Positions 25,313 through 35,131 of a DNA stretch of 64,000 nt are shown here, piece after piece. A program made the position numbers and the translations under genes. The notes beneath the pieces are model-generated. The model was given only the letters and a program-made list of their open reading frames with translations. It was not told the origin of the DNA and did not search any database. This stretch comes from Clostridium sp. 'White wine YQ' (GTDB lineage: Bacteria; Bacillota; Clostridia; Clostridiales; Clostridiaceae), in assembly GCF_028728205.1 (NCBI RefSeq), contig NZ_JAQYUU010000009.1, forward strand, positions 124,001 through 188,000, read 5' to 3'. Within the stretch, counting starts at the first letter, position 1. Every line of letters begins with the position of its first letter.

Positions 25313-27025
25313 ATGTTGAATTCACAAGAAGTTAGATCAATAGCTCCAGAAATGGATTCATTAAGAATTGGAATGGGGATAAATAAAAAAGATCTTTCTA
25401 AACCTCAAGTGCTAATAGAAAGTACCTTCGGGAAAAGTCATCCAGGAAGCGTACACCTTAATAAATTAGTTGAAGTAGCAAAAAGTAATTTTAATAAATT
25501 AGATGTGGAACCCTATGATTATTATGGAACAGATATATGCGATGGTCAGGCTCAAGGGCATGATGGAATGAATTATTCGTTAGTATCTAGAGAAATAATA
25601 GCCAACTTAATTGAGATACATTATAAAGCAACTCCTTTTGATGGTGGATTATTCATATCAAGTTGTGACAAAGGTCTACCTGCACATTTAGTTGCAATCG
25701 CAAGGCTTAAAATTCCGGCGATAGTAATGCCAGGCGGAATAATGGGATCAGGGCCAGAACTTCTTACTCTAAATCAAATTGGAACCTACAGTGCAATGTT
25801 TAAAAGAGGAGAAATTACTGAAGAAAAATATAACTTTTATAAGGAAAATGCATGTCCGGGTTGTGGTGCATGTTCATTTATGGGAACAGCAGCTACAATG
25901 CAAACGTTGACCGAAGCATTAGGTCTTGCATTACCTGGGGCAGCATTGCTTCCAGCAAGATCAAAAGTTATTGAAGAATATGCAGTAAGATCTTCAGAAG
26001 CATTGATGACATTAATTGATAAAGGAATAACCTCAAAGGAAATATTAACAAAAGAGGCTTTTGAAAATGCAATAGTTGTTCATGCCGCAATTGGAGGATC
26101 AACCAATGCGATGCTTCATATTCCAGCAATTGCAAAGCAATTAGGCATTGAAATAACAGCAGATGATTTTGATAGAATTCACAGAGAAGTACCATATTTA
26201 CTTAATGTAAGACCAAGTGGAAACTGGCCAGCAGATTATATTTATCATAGTGGAGGAATACCTGCCATTATGAACAAGATAAAGAAACATCTAAACCTTG
26301 ATGTTATAACGGTTACAGGAAAAACCTTAGGTGAAAATCTAGAGGAATTTAATGCAGAAAAAAGTTATCAAGTATTTACTTCAATGAACAAAAATATTAA
26401 AGGTGATGAAGTTATCTTAAGCGTAGACACACCAATTAATGAAAGTGGCTCTGTGTCAGTGTTAAGGGGGAATGTAGCGCCAGAAGGTTGTGTAATAAAA
26501 CACTCAGCATTACCAAAATCTATGTGGAAAGTACAATTAACTGCTAGAGTATTTGACAGTGAAGAAGATGCATTTAATGCTGTAATAGAAAAACGTGTTA
26601 AGCCAGGAGATGCGGTATTCATTAGATATGAAGGACCTCGTGGAAGTGGTATGCCAGAAATGTTTTATACAACAGAAGCAATAGCCTCTGACGAAAATTT
26701 GAGTTCAACAGTTGCTCTCATAACTGACGGAAGATTTTCAGGGGCAACAAGAGGGCCAGCCATAGGACATGTGTCTCCGGAAGCAGCAAGCGGAGGCCCA
26801 ATAGCAGTAGTTGAAGATGGAGATATAGTCGATATAAATATTGATGAAAGAAAAATTAATGTTGTTGGTATTAAGGGAAAGATACTATCTAAAGAAGAGG
26901 TAGTAGAAATATTTAATGATAGAATGAAAAACTTAAAGAAACATGAACAAAAATTTAAAGATGGAGTTTTAGGATTATATACATCAAATGCCACTTCAGG
27001 AATTGAAGGCGGAACAATTTATTAA
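25313..27025 (+). CDS. IlvD/Edd-family sugar-acid dehydratase
   Basis: Members are iron-sulfur dehydratases acting on dihydroxy-acids or aldonates. The 570 residues show the cluster Cys motifs SSCDKGLP and ACPGCGACSFMGTA, the catalytic-region GGSTNAMLH and the C-terminal TDGRFSGATRGP. These motifs are common to IlvD and Edd. Branched-chain amino acid genes are absent, while KDG kinase and KDPG aldolase lie directly upstream, so I infer an aldonate dehydratase making KDG, for example from gluconate. ATG 25313 has AGAGGTGA before it. Phosphogluconate dehydratase is the main alternative; that would make the kinase redundant. Confidence 0.87.
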   Translation: MLNSQEVRSIAPEMDSLRIGMGINKKDLSKPQVLIESTFGKSHPGSVHLNKLVEVAKSNFNKLDVEPYDYYGTDICDGQAQGHDGMNYSLVSREIIANLIEIHYKATPFDGGLFISSCDKGLPAHLVAIARLKIPAIVMPGGIMGSGPELLTLNQIGTYSAMFKRGEITEEKYNFYKENACPGCGACSFMGTAATMQTLTEALGLALPGAALLPARSKVIEEYAVRSSEALMTLIDKGITSKEILTKEAFENAIVVHAAIGGSTNAMLHIPAIAKQLGIEITADDFDRIHREVPYLLNVRPSGNWPADYIYHSGGIPAIMNKIKKHLNLDVITVTGKTLGENLEEFNAEKSYQVFTSMNKNIKGDEVILSVDTPINESGSVSVLRGNVAPEGCVIKHSALPKSMWKVQLTARVFDSEEDAFNAVIEKRVKPGDAVFIRYEGPRGSGMPEMFYTTEAIASDENLSSTVALITDGRFSGATRGPAIGHVSPEAASGGPIAVVEDGDIVDINIDERKINVVGIKGKILSKEEVVEIFNDRMKNLKKHEQKFKDGVLGLYTSNATSGIEGGTIY

Positions 27026-27053
27026 TAAGTGAAATATTAGGAGGGAAATATTA

Positions 27054-28385
27054 ATGGGAAATAAATTTATTAACTTTTTAGAAGAAAAAGTAATGCCAAT
27101 AGCAGCTGTAATAGCTAATCAAAGACATATTAGAGCATTACGTGATGGTTTGGCAATAACGATGCCACTTATCATCATAGGATCAATATTCATGATTTTA
27201 GGTAACGTACCTGTACCTGCATTCAATGATTTTATAAATCATATATTCGGAAATGGGTTTACAGCTAAGTTACTATATCCTACACGTGTAACTTTCGATA
27301 TAGTTGGTATGCTTGCAGTATTCTCTGTATCTTATCAGATAGCAAAAGATCAGGATGTAGATGGTCTTTCAGCTGGTGCAGTTTCACTTGCAGCATTTTT
27401 ATTACTAATTCCAGTACAAAATATTAATGCAAAATTAAGTGATGGTACAGCTTTAAACTTAGGTAAAACATGGCAAACAGCTAACATGGGAGCCGGCGGC
27501 TTACTAGTTGCAATATTCACAGCTATTATAGCTACAGAGATATTTGTATTTGTAATTAAAAAGAACTGGGTTGTTAAAATGCCAGAATCAGTTCCACCAG
27601 CAGTAGCAAAATCTTTCGCAGCAATTACTCCAGGATTAATAATAATAACATTATTCTTCTTAATTCGTTTAGGATTTGAAGCTACTAAGTTCACTACAGT
27701 ATTTTCATTTATAACTCAATTCGTTGGAGCTCCATTATCAAAAGTAGGATTATCCTTCGGAGGAATGATAGTTACAGTATTCTTATATATGTTCTTCTGG
27801 TCATTAGGTATACATGGTACTCGTGTTGTTTTCGGAGTTATGGATTCAGTTTTATTACCAGCAATGGATCAAAACAGAGCAGCATTAGAAGCAGGACAAC
27901 ATCTTCCAAACATTATTACAAAGCAATTCTACGATAACTTTGTTAATATAGGTGGATGTGGAGCAGCTATAGGTTTAGTTATTGCGATACTAATAGTAGG
28001 AAGATCTAAACAGCTAAAAACATTAAGTAAATTAGCACTTGCACCAGCAATATTTAATATATCAGAACCAATAATATTTGGTGTTCCAATAGTTATGAAC
28101 CCAATTATGATGATTCCATTTATATTATCAAACCTTTCAATTGCAATATTAACATATGTAGCAATGGCATTAAATCTTGTAAGCAGACCAGCAGGTATAG
28201 CTATTCCTTGGACAATTCCAGCACCGATATCTGGATTCCTAGCAACAAATGGTGACTGGAGAGCAATAATTCTTCAATTATTAGCAATAGCATTATCAGT
28301 TGTAATATACTTACCATTCGTAAAAGTTTGGGATAAACAAAAGGTTCACGAAGAAAATATGCTAGATGAAGCAGAAGCAGTATAA
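27054..28385 (+). CDS. PTS EIIC component, lactose/cellobiose family
   Basis: EIIC is the membrane channel that transports and hands over the sugar for phosphorylation. The 443-residue protein has about ten hydrophobic segments, an N-terminal amphipathic region (NKFINFLEEKVMPIAAVIANQRH), GIHGTRVVFG in the middle, and the NISEPIIFGVPIVMNP signature containing the conserved Glu of the substrate site. This is the CelB/LicC group for beta-glucoside disaccharides. It depends on the EIIA at 23259 and EIIB at 30960 of the same operon. The substrate is likely a disaccharide or aldobionate. Confidence 0.95.
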   Translation: MGNKFINFLEEKVMPIAAVIANQRHIRALRDGLAITMPLIIIGSIFMILGNVPVPAFNDFINHIFGNGFTAKLLYPTRVTFDIVGMLAVFSVSYQIAKDQDVDGLSAGAVSLAAFLLLIPVQNINAKLSDGTALNLGKTWQTANMGAGGLLVAIFTAIIATEIFVFVIKKNWVVKMPESVPPAVAKSFAAITPGLIIITLFFLIRLGFEATKFTTVFSFITQFVGAPLSKVGLSFGGMIVTVFLYMFFWSLGIHGTRVVFGVMDSVLLPAMDQNRAALEAGQHLPNIITKQFYDNFVNIGGCGAAIGLVIAILIVGRSKQLKTLSKLALAPAIFNISEPIIFGVPIVMNPIMMIPFILSNLSIAILTYVAMALNLVSRPAGIAIPWTIPAPISGFLATNGDWRAIILQLLAIALSVVIYLPFVKVWDKQKVHEENMLDEAEAV

Positions 28386-28434
28386 GAAGCAAAGATAAGA
28401 GCAGAAAGTGTATAAAGTAAAAGAGGTGAGTAAG

Positions 28435-29472
28435 ATGAAGATGGTATTTAGATGGTACGGTGAAGAAGATCCTGTAACCCTTAAGTACATCAAACAAGTT
28501 CCTTGTATTTCTGGAATTGTAAGTGCACTATATAACGTGCAGGTAGGTGAAGCCTGGCCACTGAGTAAAATTGAAGAGCTTAAGAAAAGAGTAGAAAGTA
28601 AAGGCTTGGGTTTTGAAGTAATAGAAAGTGTGCCAGTCCATGAGGATATTAAATTAGGATTACCAACTAGAGATAGGTATATAGAGAACTATAAGGAAAC
28701 AATTAGGAATTTATCTAAAATGGGTATTAAGGTTATTTGTTATAATTTTATGCCGGTGTTTGATTGGACTAGAAGTCAATTAGATAAAGTTTTGGATGAT
28801 GAATCTACAACCCTTGTTTACTATAAAGAACAAATCAAAGATATGAACCCTTTAGATGGAAGCTTATCACTGCCAGGGTGGGATTCCTCATATAAACTGG
28901 ATGAGCTGCAAGACTTGTTTGAGAAGTATTCAAATATTACAGAAGAAAAGTTATGGGAAAATCTTGAGTATTTCTTAAAACAAATAGTACCAGTTGCAGA
29001 ACAAAATGGTATAAAGATGGCAATACATCCGGATGATCCACCTTGGCCAATATTTGGATTGCCTAGGATAATAACTGGCGAAAAAGCACTAGAGAGGCTT
29101 GTGAAGATATATGATAGTCCTAGCAATGGATTGACCATATGCACAGGATCGTTAGGAGCATCAAAAGATAATGATGTAGTTAAAATAATTGAGAAGTTTA
29201 CACCATTAGGAAAGGTACATTTTGTACATGCTAGAAATGTTAAACTATTAGAAGACGGAAGTTTCGAAGAATCAGCTCATTTATCAAAATGTGGGTCACT
29301 TGATATGACAGAGATATTAAAAGCTCTTTATGAAGGAGGTTTTACTGGATATATTAGACCAGACCATGGAAGAATGATATGGGGCGAAACAGGCAAGGCA
29401 GGATATGGACTATATGACAGAGCTTTAGGAGCAATGTATTTGACAGGAATATGGGAAGCAATAAAGAAGTAG
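28435..29472 (+). CDS. uxuA: Mannonate dehydratase family protein
   Basis: UxuA dehydrates D-mannonate to KDG with Mn or Fe. The 345 residues include the N-terminal [14 protein letters not shown], the PVHEDIKLG region, [19 protein letters not shown] (metal and substrate ligands) and the C-terminal [19 protein letters not shown] 28435 is chosen because AGAGGTGAG lies before it; upstream codons lack a ribosome site. It supplies a second route to KDG beside the IlvD/Edd enzyme. No uronate isomerase (UxaC) or fructuronate reductase (UxuB) is present in the operon, so the substrate is probably an aldonate made directly. Related members act on other aldonates, so specificity is open. Confidence 0.92.
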   Translation: MKMVFRWYGEEDPVTLKYIKQVPCISGIVSALYNVQVGEAWPLSKIEELKKRVESKGLGFEVIESVPVHEDIKLGLPTRDRYIENYKETIRNLSKMGIKVICYNFMPVFDWTRSQLDKVLDDESTTLVYYKEQIKDMNPLDGSLSLPGWDSSYKLDELQDLFEKYSNITEEKLWENLEYFLKQIVPVAEQNGIKMAIHPDDPPWPIFGLPRIITGEKALERLVKIYDSPSNGLTICTGSLGASKDNDVVKIIEKFTPLGKVHFVHARNVKLLEDGSFEESAHLSKCGSLDMTEILKALYEGGFTGYIRPDHGRMIWGETGKAGYGLYDRALGAMYLTGIWEAIKK

Positions 29473-29499
29473 AAATAGTAATTTATAAGGAGGAAGAAT

Positions 29500-30942
29500 A
29501 TGAGTAATAAAAAAGTATATGAATTGCCAAAGGATTTCTTTGTAGGAGCTGCAGTATCAGCTTGGCAAACAGAAGGCTGGTCAGGAAAAAAAGATGGACA
29601 AGATTCATACATGGATCTTTGGTATAAATCAACACCTGAGTTATGGCATGATGGATATGGTCCAACAATCGCAACAGATTTTTATAATAGATACAAAGAA
29701 GATGTTCAATTGATGAAGAAGGTTGGATTGCAAAGTTTTAGAACATCTATAGATTGGTCTAGGTTTATAATTAATTATGAAACTGTTGAGGTAAACGAGG
29801 AAGCAGCTGAGTATTATGATAATCTAATTGATGAATTAATTGCAAACGGAATTGAACCGATGATTTGCTTAGAGCATTATGAATTACCAGCACAATTGTT
29901 TTTAAATCACGGTGGTTGGGGATCAAAGCACGTTGTTGAACTATATGTAAAGTATGCAGAAGAAGTGTTTAAGAGATATAGTCATAAGGTTAAAAAATGG
30001 TTTACTTTTAACGAACCAATTGTAGTTCAAACAAGAATATTCCTAGATAGTATTAGATATCCATTTAAACAAGATACTCAAACTGCTATGCAATGGAACT
30101 ACAATAAAATACTAGCTACAGCAAAAGTTATTAATGTTTTTAAAGAAGGTGGATACAATAAGGATGGAGGAAAGATAGGTGTTATCTTAAATCCTGATGT
30201 ATGCTATCCTAGATCTTCAGCAAAGCATGACGTAGAAGCTGCTGATAAGTTTGATTTATTCTTTAATAGAATTTTCTTAGATCCTTCAATTAAAGGAGAA
30301 GTTCCAGCAGAGTTAATTTCAATATTAAAGGAACATAACTGTTGCTTTGAGTATACAGAAGAGGAACTTAAAATTATTAAAAATAATACTATTGATGTAT
30401 TAGGAGTAAATATATACGCACCAACAAGAGTTAAGGCAAGAAATGAAGCTTGGAATCCTAATGTTCCATTCCATCCATCATATTTCTTTGATAAACATGA
30501 GCTTCAAGGAAGAAAGATGAATCCATTTAGAGGATGGGAAATATATCCTAAAGTAATGTATGATTTTGCAATTAGAATGAAAGAAGAATACGGAAATATT
30601 GAATGGTTCATTGCTGAAAATGGAATGGGAGTAGAAAATGAACATCGATACAAGAATGAAGCTGGAGTAATCCAAGATGATTATAGAATTGAATTTATTT
30701 CTGATCACTTAAGATGGCTTCTAAAAGGTATTGAAGAAGGGTCAAACTGTACAGGATATATGCTTTGGGCATTTACTGATAATGTATCTCCACAAAATGC
30801 ATTCAAAAATAGATATGGATTGGTAGAGATAAACTTAGAAGATAACAGAAACAGAAAGATTAAAAAATCTGGTGAATGGTATAAAAAACTTAGTGAAGAA
30901 AGAAAATTTGAATTTGATGATTTTAACTTTGAATATAAATAA
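29500..30942 (+). CDS. GH1 phospho-beta-glycosidase
   Basis: GH1 enzymes of PTS operons hydrolyse 6-phosphorylated beta-glycosides. The 480-residue TIM barrel has the acid/base E172 in TFNEP and the nucleophile E373 in IAENGMG, plus the N-terminal [14 protein letters not shown]. It lies between uxuA and the EIIB gene in one transcript, and would split the incoming phospho-disaccharide into glucose-6-phosphate (or a similar phosphosugar) and the aglycone that the dehydratases then process. The other half of the substrate is inferred from the neighbouring enzymes. Ribosome site AAGGAGG. Confidence 0.94.
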   Translation: MSNKKVYELPKDFFVGAAVSAWQTEGWSGKKDGQDSYMDLWYKSTPELWHDGYGPTIATDFYNRYKEDVQLMKKVGLQSFRTSIDWSRFIINYETVEVNEEAAEYYDNLIDELIANGIEPMICLEHYELPAQLFLNHGGWGSKHVVELYVKYAEEVFKRYSHKVKKWFTFNEPIVVQTRIFLDSIRYPFKQDTQTAMQWNYNKILATAKVINVFKEGGYNKDGGKIGVILNPDVCYPRSSAKHDVEAADKFDLFFNRIFLDPSIKGEVPAELISILKEHNCCFEYTEEELKIIKNNTIDVLGVNIYAPTRVKARNEAWNPNVPFHPSYFFDKHELQGRKMNPFRGWEIYPKVMYDFAIRMKEEYGNIEWFIAENGMGVENEHRYKNEAGVIQDDYRIEFISDHLRWLLKGIEEGSNCTGYMLWAFTDNVSPQNAFKNRYGLVEINLEDNRNRKIKKSGEWYKKLSEERKFEFDDFNFEYK

Positions 30943-30959
30943 AATATGAGGTGATTGAT

Positions 30960-31271
30960 ATGAATATATTATTAATTTGTTCAGCTGGTATGTCAACAAG
31001 TCTATTAGTAACTAAAATGAAAAAAGCAGCAGAGGAAAAAGGAATAGAAGCAGAAATTTGGGCTGTATCTACTGATGCAGTAGATAGAAACCTTCCAAAA
31101 GCTGATGTAGCATTAATTGGACCACAAATAAGATTCCAATTAAAAGTTCTAAAAGAAAAAGGAGCAAAGATTGGAGTTCCAGTAGATGTAATTGATTCTG
31201 TAGATTATGGTATGTGTAATGGTCCTAAAGTTTTAGCTAAAGCTATGAAAATGATAGAAGAAAACAAATAG
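30960..31271 (+). CDS. PTS EIIB component, lactose/cellobiose family
   Basis: The 103-residue cytoplasmic EIIB carries the phospho-Cys C7 in [14 protein letters not shown], followed by the typical [12 protein letters not shown] stretch. ATG 30960 follows GAGGTGAT; an in-frame GTG at 30951 overlaps the ribosome site and is rejected. It is the last gene before a terminator. In PTS-controlled LevR-type activators, EIIB also phosphorylates the regulator when sugar is absent, so this protein may signal to the product of 20459-23122. Confidence 0.95.
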   Translation: MNILLICSAGMSTSLLVTKMKKAAEEKGIEAEIWAVSTDAVDRNLPKADVALIGPQIRFQLKVLKEKGAKIGVPVDVIDSVDYGMCNGPKVLAKAMKMIEENK

Positions 31272-31282
31272 TATTAATTTAT

Positions 31283-31312
31283 AAAGGCTGCCAAAAATGG
31301 TAGCCTTTAATT
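31283..31312 (+). terminator. Terminator after the EIIB gene
   Basis: AAAGGCTGCC pairs with GGTAGCCTTT (one mismatch), followed by a broken T-run. Because the run is poor, part of the transcript may read through into the GH4 gene. Confidence 0.7.
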
Positions 31313-31397
31313 TTCAAATTTAGAAAACTGGTTAACGATGTAAAGGTTTATAATTGGTTTGTGCAAGGAAAACAAATTAGAAGAAGGGGTGAAGGGT

Positions 31398-32750
31398 ATG
31401 AAAAAGAAAGAATTAAAAATAGTGACAATTGGAGGAGGCTCAAGTTATACTCCAGAACTTATTGAAGGATATATCAAAAGAAAGGACGAGCTTCCAATAA
31501 AAGAAATTTGGCTAGTAGATATTGAGGATGGAAGAGAAAAGCTAGAGATTGTTGGTGCAATGGCCCAAAGAATGGTTAAGGCAGCAGGGCTTGATTGGAA
31601 AGTATATTTAACATTGGATAGAAGAGAAGCATTAAAAGATGCAGATTTTGTATCAACTCAATTTAGAGTAGGACTTCTTGATGCTAGAATCAAGGATGAA
31701 AGAATTCCTTTAAGCCATGGAATATTAGGACAAGAAACTAATGGAGCAGGAGGAATGTTTAAAGCTTTTAGAACAATTCCTGTAATTCTAGATATAATTA
31801 AAGATATGAAAGAGTTATGTCCTAATGCTTGGCTTGTTAACTTTACAAACCCATCAGGAATGGTTACAGAAGCAGCCATAAAACATGGAGGTTGGGACAG
31901 AACCGTAGGACTATGTAATGTGCCAATAGGTGCAATGAGAACTGCTGAGCAAGTTTTAGGAGCTACTGAAAAAGAGCTAACATTCAAGTTTGCAGGGCTA
32001 AATCATTTCCATTGGCATAGAGTGTGGGATAATGAAGGAAATGAAAGAACTAAAGAAGTATTACAGAAGGTATATGATCCAAACTCTACTATAGAAGTAG
32101 AGGAAGTAAAAAATATAAAGAAAACTCCATTTAATTATGAACAACTTTTAGACTTAGGAATAATACCATGTGCATATCATAGATATTATTATATTTCTGA
32201 TGATATGTTAAACCATTCTCTTGAAGATTTTAGTAAGGGAGAGACTAGAGCTGAGGTTGTTAAAAAGACTGAAGCAGAATTATTTGAACTTTATAAAGAT
32301 CCAAAGCTTGATTATAAACCAGAACAATTAACCAAGAGAGGTGGAACTCATTATAGTGATGCAGCGTGTGAGCTTATAGCATCAATATATAATGATAAGA
32401 AAACCAATATGGTTGTAAGTACTAAAAATAATGGAGCCATTGATGATCTTCCATACGATTCAATAGTAGAAGTTACTAGTACAATAACAGCAAGTGGTCC
32501 AATTCCTTTAAATTGGGGCAAGTTTGAACCAGGGGCTAGAGGAATGGTACAAATTATGAAGGCAATGGAGGAACTTACTATAGAGGCAGCTATAACAGGA
32601 GATTATAATAAAGCACTTCATGCATTTACAATTAATCCATTAGTTCCAAGTGGAAAAATAGCAAAAGAATTATTAGATGAAATGCTTATTGCTCATAAAA
32701 AACATTTACCTCAATTTGCAGAGAAAATTAAAGAAATAGAAAATAGATAA
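31398..32750 (+). CDS. GH4 6-phospho-beta-glucosidase
   Basis: GH4 enzymes cleave phosphorylated glycosides by an oxidation-elimination route needing NAD and Mn. The 450 residues begin with the NAD-binding VTIGGGSSYTPELIEG, then carry the metal and substrate residues in NFTNPSGMVTEA, GLCNVPIG (Cys ligand) and AGLNHFHWH (His ligand), as in CelF/LicH. ATG 31398 follows AAGAAGGGGTGAAGGG. It sits just past the EIIB terminator, so it is either read through or has a weak promoter of its own. It gives the cluster a second, mechanistically different phosphoglycosidase, useful if the aglycone is oxidised or the linkage varies. Confidence 0.94.
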   Translation: MKKKELKIVTIGGGSSYTPELIEGYIKRKDELPIKEIWLVDIEDGREKLEIVGAMAQRMVKAAGLDWKVYLTLDRREALKDADFVSTQFRVGLLDARIKDERIPLSHGILGQETNGAGGMFKAFRTIPVILDIIKDMKELCPNAWLVNFTNPSGMVTEAAIKHGGWDRTVGLCNVPIGAMRTAEQVLGATEKELTFKFAGLNHFHWHRVWDNEGNERTKEVLQKVYDPNSTIEVEEVKNIKKTPFNYEQLLDLGIIPCAYHRYYYISDDMLNHSLEDFSKGETRAEVVKKTEAELFELYKDPKLDYKPEQLTKRGGTHYSDAACELIASIYNDKKTNMVVSTKNNGAIDDLPYDSIVEVTSTITASGPIPLNWGKFEPGARGMVQIMKAMEELTIEAAITGDYNKALHAFTINPLVPSGKIAKELLDEMLIAHKKHLPQFAEKIKEIENR

Positions 32751-32770
32751 AAATATAATTCATTTTAAAT

Positions 32771-32806
32771 AAAAAAGTGCGGAGAATAACTTCGCACTTT
32801 TTTGTT
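32771..32806. terminator. Bidirectional terminator after the GH4 gene
   Basis: AAAAAAGTGCG pairs with CGCACTTTTTT. It lies between convergent genes and overlaps the stop of the lipoprotein gene by a couple of bases. Confidence 0.9.
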
Positions 32807-33185
32807 ATTCAACTAATCCATAACCTAAGAATTTGTTAGTATCTGTGCTTAGATATACAACCATATTATTAGGTATTGCTTTAGTCTTTATTGGGAAGTC
32901 TACAAGATAGACTTCTTTTCCAATGTAAGACTTGTCTGAAATAATTCCCATTCCTTCATTTAAAGTTATTTTGGTTAGTCTGCTATCCTTCCAAGTTCCA
33001 TTAATTTTCTCTTTATCCCTAGAAGGTAGTTGATTATATGCAGTTTCCCTAATGTCTTGACTATTTGCTGCTGTATTAGATTGATTTTCATTAGCTATAT
33101 TTGATGAATTTTTGGTGGATGAACAACCAACAAGTAGTACTAAAAAGATAACTGATGAAATAATAAGTAATGCTATTTTCTTCAA
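32805..33185 (-). CDS. Small lipoprotein, unknown function
   Basis: The product has about 126 residues. A TTG at 33185 is taken as start because AGGAGG sits about 8 bases before it; an in-frame GTG at 33191 is too close to that site. A hydrophobic signal segment ends in LVGC, a lipobox, followed by a Ser/Asn-rich linker. The mature domain (about 80 residues) is predicted to be mostly beta strands and has no Cys. I do not recognise a family. It is convergent with the GH4 gene and has no obvious link to sugar uptake. Confidence 0.7.
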   Translation of the reverse strand: MKKIALLIISSVIFLVLLVGCSSTKNSSNIANENQSNTAANSQDIRETAYNQLPSRDKEKINGTWKDSRLTKITLNEGMGIISDKSYIGKEVYLVDFPIKTKAIPNNMVVYLSTDTNKFLGYGLVE

Positions 33186-33590
33186 AGGCACACCTCCTAT
33201 TTTTTATAATAGTCGTACATAATATCATATTTAAATTATATTCAATTTTCAAATTAATTACTAATTAAGAATTGTTTACAAGTAAGGTACTAGAATAGCC
33301 TAAAATATTATTGCATTTTTATTTAATAAGTAAAATAGGTTTAGTTGGCAAAACTTACTTAAGTAGTATATTCATAATTAATAAATTAATATTTTGACTA
33401 AAAAATTAAATAAATAATTAATAAATTGAAAAAAATAAACCGGATAAAAGAAAAATATGAGTAATTATAGGGAAATATCTATGAAAAAATTATAATTTAG
33501 TATATAATAGTGAACCGTACTGATAAATTTTCATATATATTAATTTATTATTGATAATTTAATTAATTTTGATCCTATGAGGAGGACGTA
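33186..33590. other. AT-rich intergenic region
   Basis: About 400 bases without a credible ORF. It holds the upstream region of the lipoprotein (minus) and a long leader of the amino-acid permease (plus). One candidate promoter is listed separately; a second -10-like TATAAT at 33503-33508 lacks a good -35. No riboswitch-like GC-rich structure is visible. Confidence 0.5.
33345..33372 (+). promoter_or_regulatory. Candidate promoter for the amino-acid permease
   Basis: TTGGCA, 16 bases, then TATATT. The spacer contains the 10-bp palindrome TACTTAAGTA, a possible operator. The predicted leader would be over 200 bases, so a promoter nearer the gene is also possible. Confidence 0.4.
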
Positions 33591-34973
33591 ATGAACATAT
33601 TTAAGAAAAAAACTCTCGAACAAATACTTGAGGGTGCAAATAAAACTGGTCTTAAGAAAAACTTAAAAGCTAGAGATATAGCAGCATTAGGTATTGGGGC
33701 AGTAGTAGGAGTTGGTATATTCGTAGCAACAGGAGAGGGAGCACATGTAGCAGGACCGGCTGTTATAGTATCTTTTATAATAGCAGCTATAGTAGCATGT
33801 CTATGTGGGCTTTCTTATACAGAACTTTCAACAATGTTCCCAGTTGCAGGAAGTACATACTCTTATGCATATATAACATTTGGGGAAATAATAGCTATGG
33901 TAATCGGGTGGTGTCTAACTGCTGAATATCTAGTTGCATGTAGTGCAGTTGCATCAGGATGGTCTGGAACATTCCTTGGAATATTAAGCAACTTGGGCAT
34001 AACTTTACCAACAGCATTAACAGCATCTCCAAGTAAAGGCGGTATTGTAGACCTTCCAGCAATTCTTATAATAGCGGTTATAACTATAATGTTATGTTAT
34101 GGAATGAAGGAAAGTGCCAGAGTAAATAATATAATGGTAGGAATCAAAATTTGCATAATTCTTTTATTTGTTATTTTAGGATCTTCACATATAAATGTAG
34201 CTAACTACAAACCATTTATCCCATTTGGATGGAAGGGTGTATTTGCGGGAACCGCAACAATATTCTTCTCATATATAGGTTTTGATGCTATATCAACAGC
34301 AGCAGAAGAAGCTGAAAACCCAAAGAGAGATATACCTTTAGGTTTAATTATGTGCCTAGTAGTTGTAAGCTTTTTATACATTTCAGTAGCCTTTGTATTA
34401 ACAGGAATGGTTCCATTTAAAGAAATTATTTCTGAAAATGCAGTTCCAGGTGCTCTTGCAAGAGTAGGGATTAATTGGGGTTCAGCTTTAGTAGGAACTG
34501 GAGCTATAATTGGTATGATATCAACTATATTAGCAGTATTATATGGTCAAGTAAGAGTATTTATGGTTATGTCAAGAGATGGACTTTTACCTAAGATGTT
34601 CTCAAAAGTTCACAAGACACATAAGACTCCATATATATCTACAATAATAACTGGTACAGTAGCCGCAATCATTGCAGGTTTCTTACCTCTTGATTTGATA
34701 GTTCAATTTTTAAGCATAGGTACATTATTAAGTTTTATAGTTGTATCATTAGCAGTAATAACACTTAGAATAAAGATGCCTAACTTTAAAAGAATATTTA
34801 GATGTCCAGGAGTACCATTTACTCCAGTTATAACAATAATTTGTTGTATATATCTACTTTCAAGATTACATTTAAAAACATGGATCGGATTTATAATTTG
34901 GCTTATTATTGGTATGATTGTTTACTTCACATATGGAAGAAAGCATAGTGTACTACAAAATGAAGATAAGTAA
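33591..34973 (+). CDS. APC-family amino-acid permease
   Basis: This 460-residue membrane protein has about 12 hydrophobic segments and clear APC/CAT-type motifs: GIGAVVGVGIFVATG in the first segment, the VAGSTYSYAY region, and FFSYIGFDAISTAAEEAENPKRDIPLG after segment six. Such proteins take up cationic or branched amino acids with protons. The exact substrate cannot be read. Ribosome site GAGGAGG. It is monocistronic, with a terminator directly after it. Confidence 0.94.
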   Translation: MNIFKKKTLEQILEGANKTGLKKNLKARDIAALGIGAVVGVGIFVATGEGAHVAGPAVIVSFIIAAIVACLCGLSYTELSTMFPVAGSTYSYAYITFGEIIAMVIGWCLTAEYLVACSAVASGWSGTFLGILSNLGITLPTALTASPSKGGIVDLPAILIIAVITIMLCYGMKESARVNNIMVGIKICIILLFVILGSSHINVANYKPFIPFGWKGVFAGTATIFFSYIGFDAISTAAEEAENPKRDIPLGLIMCLVVVSFLYISVAFVLTGMVPFKEIISENAVPGALARVGINWGSALVGTGAIIGMISTILAVLYGQVRVFMVMSRDGLLPKMFSKVHKTHKTPYISTIITGTVAAIIAGFLPLDLIVQFLSIGTLLSFIVVSLAVITLRIKMPNFKRIFRCPGVPFTPVITIICCIYLLSRLHLKTWIGFIIWLIIGMIVYFTYGRKHSVLQNEDK

Positions 34974-34985
34974 TATATGAATAGG

Positions 34986-35018
34986 AAAGTGCCTCAAAGA
35001 TTTGAGGCACTTTTTTTA
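34986..35018 (+). terminator. Terminator of the permease gene
   Basis: AAAGTGCCTCAAA pairs with TTTGAGGCACTTT around a GA loop, followed by T7. Confidence 0.93.
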
Positions 35019-35131
35019 TTAATAAGGGGACTGAAACACATAAAAATCACATAATTAATCTAAAATATTTACAAATTTATATGTTAAAATAAGAGAAAAT
35101 AGAGAACTAAAATAAATTTGAGGTGATTAAT

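Noticed and set aside
25313..27025. IlvD (branched-chain amino acid) assignment
   Set aside because: Motifs are shared by IlvD and Edd; neighbours are KDG kinase and KDPG aldolase and no ilv gene is present, so an aldonate dehydratase is more likely.
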